Source: JAZRPG01 sp045649105 (lineage in GTDB: Bacteria; Bacillota; Clostridia; Oscillospirales; JAAYXM01). From it: a stretch of DNA of 17,771 nucleotides. The notes below the pieces were generated by a model, which did no database searches, was not told where the DNA came from, and saw only the letters and a program-made list of their open reading frames with translations. Shown here piece by piece: positions 13,666-17,771 of this stretch. The stretch covers positions 1 to 17,771 of the forward strand of contig JAZRPG010000003.1 of the NCBI GenBank assembly GCA_045649105.1. Direction: 5' to 3'. Each line of letters opens with the position of its first letter. Positions within the stretch are counted from its first letter, which is position 1. The translations under genes were made by a program, and so were the position numbers.

Positions 13666-14316
13666 TCATGCTTTTCCTTTTTTAGATGACTTTTCATAGA
13701 ATTTGCAGAACTCTCTTATGGGGCACTCATGGCATTTCGGGGAGCGCGCAGTGCATATGGCTCTCCCGTGAAGTACCATTCTGTGGCACATAATATTCTG
13801 CTCATCGGGAGGAATGATTGCCTTAAGTCGCAGCTCAACACGCTTCGGGTCTGTGCTGTCGCAAAGCCCGAGCTTGCCCGAAATGCGTATGCAGTGCGTG
13901 TCTGCAACGATTGCCGGTTTTCCGTATATGTCGCCGAGGATAAGGTTTGCGGTTTTGCGTCCGACTCCGGGCAGGGAAATAAGCTCCTCCATAGTATCGG
14001 GCACCTTACCGCCGTATTTTTCAAGGAGAACATTTGCGCATGCACGAATGTCGCGGGCCTTCATGCGGAAAACTCCGCAGGGGTGGACAATCCGCTCAAG
14101 CTCCTCTATATTGCACTCTGCGATTTCCCGAAGCGTCTTAAAGCGTGAATAAAGCTCTGCTGTAACGATGTTTACGCGTGCATCTGTGCACTGTGCTGAC
14201 AGGCGCGTCGCAAAAAGGAGCTGGTACGGCTCATCATAATTAAGCGAACATTCCGCCTGCGGGTATGTAGCCCTAAGACCGTTGATAATACCTGAAACTC
14301 TGTCGTATATTTTCAT
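13666..14316 (-). CDS. nth: Endonuclease III
   Basis: This 216-residue DNA glycosylase/AP lyase removes oxidised pyrimidines in base-excision repair. It has the helix-hairpin-helix LPGVGRKTA with catalytic Lys121, the catalytic aspartate Asp139 in VADTHC, and the four-cysteine cluster Cys188-x6-Cys195-x2-Cys198-x5-Cys204 for a 4Fe-4S centre. Length is normal. Start is uncertain. ATG 14316 gives the family N-terminus but has only a weak ribosome binding site. A TTG at 14335-14337 would add seven residues and overlaps the stop of the small upstream gene as TTGA, which suggests translational coupling. It lies in an operon with dCMP deaminase and a Gph-like phosphatase. Confidence 0.93.
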   Translation of the reverse strand: MKIYDRVSGIINGLRATYPQAECSLNYDEPYQLLFATRLSAQCTDARVNIVTAELYSRFKTLREIAECNIEELERIVHPCGVFRMKARDIRACANVLLEKYGGKVPDTMEELISLPGVGRKTANLILGDIYGKPAIVADTHCIRISGKLGLCDSTDPKRVELRLKAIIPPDEQNIMCHRMVLHGRAICTARSPKCHECPIREFCKFYEKSSKKGKA

Positions 14317-14333
14317 TTTTAAAACCGGACCTG

Positions 14334-14486
14334 TCAATCGTCTGAAGCATCATGCCGTATTCCGCAAAGCATGTCATAAAGCCGCCTGGTCTTTGACTCG
14401 AAAAAGTATCCTACGCAGCAGAAGACAGTGCCTGTAAATGCGAGAAAAGCCGTAAGCTTGCCTAAAAAAGCAAAAAAACGCTTCAT
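14334..14486 (-). CDS. Small single-pass membrane peptide, 50 residues
   Basis: ATG 14486 follows AAGAGGTG and reads 50 codons to TGA 14334-14336. The peptide starts MKRFFAFLGKL, has a hydrophobic helix at about residues 11-29 (it includes FTGTVFCCVGYFF), then a charged tail ending RHDASDD. The positive N-terminus followed by a helix fits a small inner-membrane protein or a signal anchor. It fills the gap between dCMP deaminase and nth, and its stop overlaps a possible TTG start of nth. I do not recognise it and propose no function. It is supported by its ribosome binding site, placement and length. Confidence 0.6.
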   Translation of the reverse strand: MKRFFAFLGKLTAFLAFTGTVFCCVGYFFESKTRRLYDMLCGIRHDASDD

Positions 14487-14515
14487 TTATTTACACCTCT
14501 TGAGAATTTATGTAC

Positions 14516-15007
14516 TCAGTAGCCTTTTACGCTGTCGTCCAGCGAGTCGTCAAACTTTATCCAGTCATTTACAAGGATTATGCTGTATTCGGTTGCTGTT
14601 CTGCGAATAACAACGCGCTCAATTCCTGAGTTAATAACCAGGCGCTTGCACATCGCACATGACGAGGCGTTTTCAACAAGTTCGCCCGTTTTCATGTCAC
14701 GGCCGACAAGATAGAGTGTTGCACCGAGCATTTCGGAGCGTGGCGCAGCGATAATGGCGTTTGCTTCTGCATGCACACTTCGGCACAGCTCATAACGTTG
14801 CCCGCGCGGGATATCAAGCTGTTCGCGGCGGCAAAATCCGAGGTCACAGCAGTTCTCGCGCCCGCGTGGCGCACCGGAATATCCCGTAGAGATAATCGAG
14901 TCATGCTTTACAATGATTGCTCCGTAATTGCGACGAAGGCATGTGCCCCGCTCGAGGACGGTCTCTGCGATGTCAAGGTAGTAGTTGAATTTGTCCTTGC
15001 GCTCCAT
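14516..15007 (-). CDS. dCMP deaminase family protein
   Basis: This 163-residue zinc deaminase of the cytidine/deoxycytidylate family (ComEB-like) converts dCMP to dUMP for thymidylate synthesis. The zinc site is His79-Ala-Glu81 (SVHAEANAI) with Cys117 and Cys120 (SSCAMC). The residue before the first cysteine is Ser where the family usually has Pro. NYGAIIVKHDSIISTGYSG and the cysteine-rich insert NCCDLGFC are also typical. ATG 15007 is chosen over an upstream GTG because that GTG lies inside the ribosome binding site AGAGGTG. It starts 16 bases after the ABC ATPase stop, so the two are in one operon. Confidence 0.9.
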   Translation of the reverse strand: MERKDKFNYYLDIAETVLERGTCLRRNYGAIIVKHDSIISTGYSGAPRGRENCCDLGFCRREQLDIPRGQRYELCRSVHAEANAIIAAPRSEMLGATLYLVGRDMKTGELVENASSCAMCKRLVINSGIERVVIRRTATEYSIILVNDWIKFDDSLDDSVKGY

Positions 15008-15023
15008 AAATAACACCTCTTTA

Positions 15024-15689
15024 TCAGTTTTTTATTATCCTTCCGTCTGAAATTTCTATTATCCTGTCTGCCTGCGCTGCGACAGACGGGTCATGAGTTA
15101 TGAGAACTATTGTAGAGCCTGCACGGTGGAGAGAGCTCAGTATGTCGAGTATCTCGCGTCCTGACGCGGCGTCAAGATTGCCGGTCGGCTCATCTGCGAG
15201 GATTACGGACGGGCTTTGGGTTATTGCTCTTGCAATGGCTACGCGTTGCTGCTGCCCGCCGGAAAGCTCTGTAGGGCGATGGAAGAGCCTGTCTGAAAGG
15301 CCGACGCGCGAAAGCGCGGATATTGCCGCCTCACGGCGGATTTTCCGCGGGACGCGCGCATATATGAGCGGAAGCTCTACATTTTCAACCGCCGACATCT
15401 TACCGAGCAGGTTAAATCCCTGGAAGATAAAGCCTATTTCGCGGTTGCGTATTTTAGACAGCGCCTTTTTTGAAAGTGAGGCGACATTCTGCCCGTTTAA
15501 AAAATACTCGCCGCGCGTTGGCGTATCAAGGCAGCCGAGGATATTCATAAGCGTGGATTTGCCGGAACCGGATTTTCCGGTAATCGCGACAAACTCACCG
15601 TTTTCCACGGTAAGGCTTATATCCCTTATTGCATGGACTGTGGAGCCGCCGACAGTGTATGTTTTTGAAAGTGATGAAGCACTTATCAA
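15024..15689 (-). CDS. ABC transporter ATP-binding protein, MacB/LolD type
   Basis: This 221-residue ATPase has Walker A GKSGSGKST (38-46), a Q-loop at Gln90 (FIFQGFNLL), signature LSGGQQQ (142-148), Walker B VILADEP (162-168) and switch His199. The ADEPTGNLD and FIFQGFNLL wording is typical of the MacB/LolD/FtsE group, whose partners are FtsX-like permeases. No such permease is in the window. The neighbour upstream is YitT, which belongs to a different family, so this subunit appears to be an orphan or its partner lies elsewhere. Start is TTG 15687-15689, with AAGGA about 11 bases upstream. It follows YitT by 39 bases. Confidence 0.9.
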   Translation of the reverse strand: MISASSLSKTYTVGGSTVHAIRDISLTVENGEFVAITGKSGSGKSTLMNILGCLDTPTRGEYFLNGQNVASLSKKALSKIRNREIGFIFQGFNLLGKMSAVENVELPLIYARVPRKIRREAAISALSRVGLSDRLFHRPTELSGGQQQRVAIARAITQSPSVILADEPTGNLDAASGREILDILSSLHRAGSTIVLITHDPSVAAQADRIIEISDGRIIKN

Positions 15690-15728
15690 TCAGATATCAT
15701 TCCTTGTGAATAACGCACTGTCCGGGCG

Positions 15729-16595
15729 TTACAGATTGCTTTTAATGTTAGGCTTAAACCCGAACCCGAGAACCTCGTGCGTGTTTGTAACGATTATGAA
15801 GGCGCGCTCATCGGATTCCCGCACAATTTGCTTAAGCTTGCCTATCTGGTTGGGGTTTATTGCGCACATTATCATTTTGCGCGGCTCATTTGTATATGCG
15901 CCTACGCAGTTTATGATTGAGGCACCGTGAGCAAGGACAGTAATGATGCGCTCGCAAATATTATCGGTGTTTTCCGTGAAAATATACGCAACTTTATTGT
16001 AGTTAAAGCCATAGAGCACGGCGTCTGTTGCGATGGAAGCGACATACATTTTGATAATTGCGTAAAGTATGCTGTTTATGTTCCTGAAAGCGAAGGAGGC
16101 GCAGAGGACTATTACCGTGTCTGTCATAAGAACGAGGCGGCCGAGGGAAACTCCGGAATAGCGCTTGCGCAGTATGCAGCCGACGATATCCGAGCCGCCC
16201 GTGCTTCCGTTTCTGAGAAGAACAAGGCCGATGCCCGCTCCGATGAAAATGCCGCCGTAAAGCGAACAGAGCAGAGGGTCAGATGTAAGTGCCGGGAGCT
16301 TGTCGGTGATTGTCATAACAAAGGACATGGAAATGGCGGAAAAAATCGTCTTGGTCATGAACTCGCCGCCGATTTGCCAAAGACCTATAAGAAGAAAAGG
16401 AATATTGAGTATAAGAGTTAAAAAACCCATCGAAATCTGCGGAAAGAAGTAATTTATAACCATGCCTATACCGGTAATGCCGCCGATGGCAATCTGCGCA
16501 TACCTGATGAACAGATTAAAGCCGAGGGAAAAAAGGGCACTGCCTATGAAAATCAGGAGATAATCAATAAAAAATTTTTTGAATTTTACCAACAT
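15729..16595 (-). CDS. YitT family membrane protein
   Basis: This 288-residue protein has about five to six N-terminal membrane helices (about 10-200) containing the family stretches IAIGGITGIGMVINYFF and RNGSTGGSDIVG. A soluble C-terminal domain of the DUF2179 type follows at about 205-280 (KVAYIFTENTDNICERII, ending HEVLGFGFKP). YitT proteins are widespread in Firmicutes with unknown function, and transport has been suggested. ATG 16595 follows GAGGTGA by about ten bases. It is the first gene of the six-gene run ending with the Gph-like phosphatase and has its own promoter. Confidence 0.92.
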   Translation of the reverse strand: MLVKFKKFFIDYLLIFIGSALFSLGFNLFIRYAQIAIGGITGIGMVINYFFPQISMGFLTLILNIPFLLIGLWQIGGEFMTKTIFSAISMSFVMTITDKLPALTSDPLLCSLYGGIFIGAGIGLVLLRNGSTGGSDIVGCILRKRYSGVSLGRLVLMTDTVIVLCASFAFRNINSILYAIIKMYVASIATDAVLYGFNYNKVAYIFTENTDNICERIITVLAHGASIINCVGAYTNEPRKMIMCAINPNQIGKLKQIVRESDERAFIIVTNTHEVLGFGFKPNIKSNL

Positions 16596-16632
16596 GAGAT
16601 ATTGTCACCTCAGGTATAAGTATGATAAAATA

Positions 16633-16661
16633 ATATTATCACGAAAATTGGCGCATATCAA
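16633..16661 (-). promoter_or_regulatory. Promoter of the YitT operon
   Basis: On the minus strand TTGATA (16656-16661) and TAATAT (16633-16638) are separated by 17 bases. For nagA on the opposite strand the best candidate is TTGTCA (16602-16607) with TAAAAT (16626-16631) at 18 bases, so the divergent promoters would be close together. That second call is weak. Confidence 0.65.
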
Positions 16662-16692
16662 GTACATTTTAGTTTTGGAGCGGGTGCTTATT

Positions 16693-17771
16693 ATGAGAAT
16701 AAAAACAGGGCGGCTTTATACAGACGGAGAAAGACGCGACGGCGGGATTTTAAAAATAGAAGACGGACGGTTTGCAGGCTTTGATGCTGCGGGCGATTTT
16801 GATATTGACCTCTCGCAATATATTGTTTTTCCGGGATTTGTGGATATGCATACACACGGCGGTATGGGCTTTGACTGCACGACGGCTTCGTTTGATGAGC
16901 TTGATGATTTGTCCATGTTTTATGCGCAAAACGGTGTTGCAACTTTCTGCGCAACTACGGTAACAAGCGCACCTGACGTTGTTTTAAACGCGGTGCGTAC
17001 TATTGCAAGGCGCTGTGAGAAGGGAACAAGGGGCGCGAACATTGCCGGTGCATATCTTGAAGGGCCATATATAAATGAAAAGTTCCGCGGCGCACACGAT
17101 GAGACGCTTCTGCGCGCGATAAGCCTTGACGAGATAGAAGAGATAATTGACGCATCGGGCGGGTGGCTCAGGGTATTTGCGCTTGCGCCGGAGCTTCCGG
17201 GTGCAGAAGAGGCAATAAAATACATAACCTCGCGCGGGGTGCGTGTATCCTGCGGCCACAGTGCGGCCTCTTGTGAGGAGGCAAACGCAGGCTTTGATGC
17301 GGGGGCAACAATTGCGATACATACATATAATGCGATGAAAGGACTTCACCATCGCGATGTCGGGCTTCTCGGCGCATCACTCACGAGAAATGATGTTTAT
17401 AATGAGATAATATGTGACATGATACATGTGTCGAAGGAGGCGGCAAAGATAGCTGTTGCCTGTAAGAGTGAGGACAAAATAGTGTTCATAACGGATTCGA
17501 TGTGTGCAACGGGGATGGCTGACGGAAGCTATAAGCTCGGTGAGCTCCCTGTAACGGTAAAGGACGGTATTGTGCGCACGATGGACGGGGCGCTTGCAGG
17601 CTCATCACTCAGGACAAATGTCGCACTTGGAAATGTCGTTACAAAGCTTGGCGTACCGATTGAGAAGGCAATGCTGGGTGTTACAAAAAATCCTGCATCA
17701 GCGCTCGGCCTTGATGGAGAGATAGGGTCAATAAGTCGGAGGCCAAGCGGTCTTAGGAAGACAATTTCATC
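16693..17771 (+). CDS. nagA: N-acetylglucosamine-6-phosphate deacetylase (3' end missing)
   Basis: At least 359 residues of a NagA-type amidohydrolase, which removes acetate from GlcNAc-6-phosphate in amino-sugar catabolism in the cytoplasm. Visible sites are HTHGG (53-57), the metal glutamate in LEGPYIN (Glu123), His189 in CGHS, His210 in HTYNAM and the catalytic aspartate in ITDSM (Asp268). The N-terminal beta-sandwich segment (LKIEDGRFAGF) is present. ATG 16693 follows GGAG (16677-16680) by 12 bases. The last twelve codons (after GEIGSI) do not match the expected GxxADxV tail, so a frameshift or sequence error near the right edge is possible. The rest of the gene is outside the window. It is divergent from YitT. 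Confidence 0.9.
   Translation, partial: MRIKTGRLYTDGERRDGGILKIEDGRFAGFDAAGDFDIDLSQYIVFPGFVDMHTHGGMGFDCTTASFDELDDLSMFYAQNGVATFCATTVTSAPDVVLNAVRTIARRCEKGTRGANIAGAYLEGPYINEKFRGAHDETLLRAISLDEIEEIIDASGGWLRVFALAPELPGAEEAIKYITSRGVRVSCGHSAASCEEANAGFDAGATIAIHTYNAMKGLHHRDVGLLGASLTRNDVYNEIICDMIHVSKEAAKIAVACKSEDKIVFITDSMCATGMADGSYKLGELPVTVKDGIVRTMDGALAGSSLRTNVALGNVVTKLGVPIEKAMLGVTKNPASALGLDGEIGSISRRPSGLRKTIS

Noticed and set aside
15100..15930. Open frame of 276 codons on the plus strand
   Set aside because: It lies antisense to the ABC ATPase and the end of YitT, has no family pattern or ribosome binding site, and the minus-strand genes there carry clear motifs.
1..17771. CRISPR arrays, tRNA or rRNA genes, prophage genes
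   Set aside because: No regularly spaced repeats, cloverleaf-like sequences, rRNA signatures or phage structural genes were seen on either strand by eye.

Overview
The window reads as chromosomal DNA of a low-to-mid GC anaerobic Firmicute (Clostridia, probably gut-associated). This is inferred from strong AGGAGG-type ribosome binding sites, TTGACA/TATAAT promoters with 17-bp spacers, two T-box riboswitches, a PfoR-type EIIC protein, an AcsE-like methyltetrahydrofolate methyltransferase, YitT and YibE/F membrane proteins, and a phenylacetate-CoA ligase paired with an ACT-domain protein. No rRNA, tRNA, CRISPR or phage genes were seen.

Layout. 1-260: the 3' end of an unknown gene and its terminator. 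About 262-926: a decaying IS200-like element whose Y1 transposase has a frameshift and a nonsense codon, and whose leader can hide its own ribosome binding site. 975-2018 (-): a PfoR/EIIC-like membrane protein, divergent from 2223-3020 (+), a pterin-binding methyltransferase, which is followed by a YibE/F exporter-like protein (3053-4243). 4240-6370 (-): an apparent phenylalanine T-box, phenylacetate-CoA ligase and a tandem ACT protein. 6535-6968 (+): a MaoC-type hydratase gene broken by one missing base. 7040-8476 (-): an ACT-ACT-metallo-beta-lactamase fusion, preceded by the leftover C-terminus of a lost acyl-CoA ligase. 8728-12937 (-): an apparent leucine T-box, a 2-isopropylmalate synthase homologue that has lost its metal and substrate residues but keeps the leucine-sensing domain, and a TIM-barrel/acyl-CoA ligase fusion. 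12963-16595 (-): a compact housekeeping run of YitT, an ABC ATPase, dCMP deaminase, a 50-residue membrane peptide, endonuclease III and a Gph-like phosphatase. 16693-end (+): N-acetylglucosamine-6-phosphate deacetylase, cut by the window edge.

The most interesting part is about 4.2-12.9 kb. Two operons are each headed by a T-box riboswitch, with candidate specifiers TTC (Phe) and CTC (Leu), and each encodes an AMP-forming acyl-CoA ligase. Between and beside them are amino-acid-binding ACT domains, a LeuA-type leucine-sensing domain on a scaffold that looks catalytically dead, a MaoC hydratase and a metallo-hydrolase. My inference is a locus that ties charging of aromatic and branched-chain amino acid tRNAs to handling of the acyl-CoAs derived from those amino acids. 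The substrates cannot be read from sequence.
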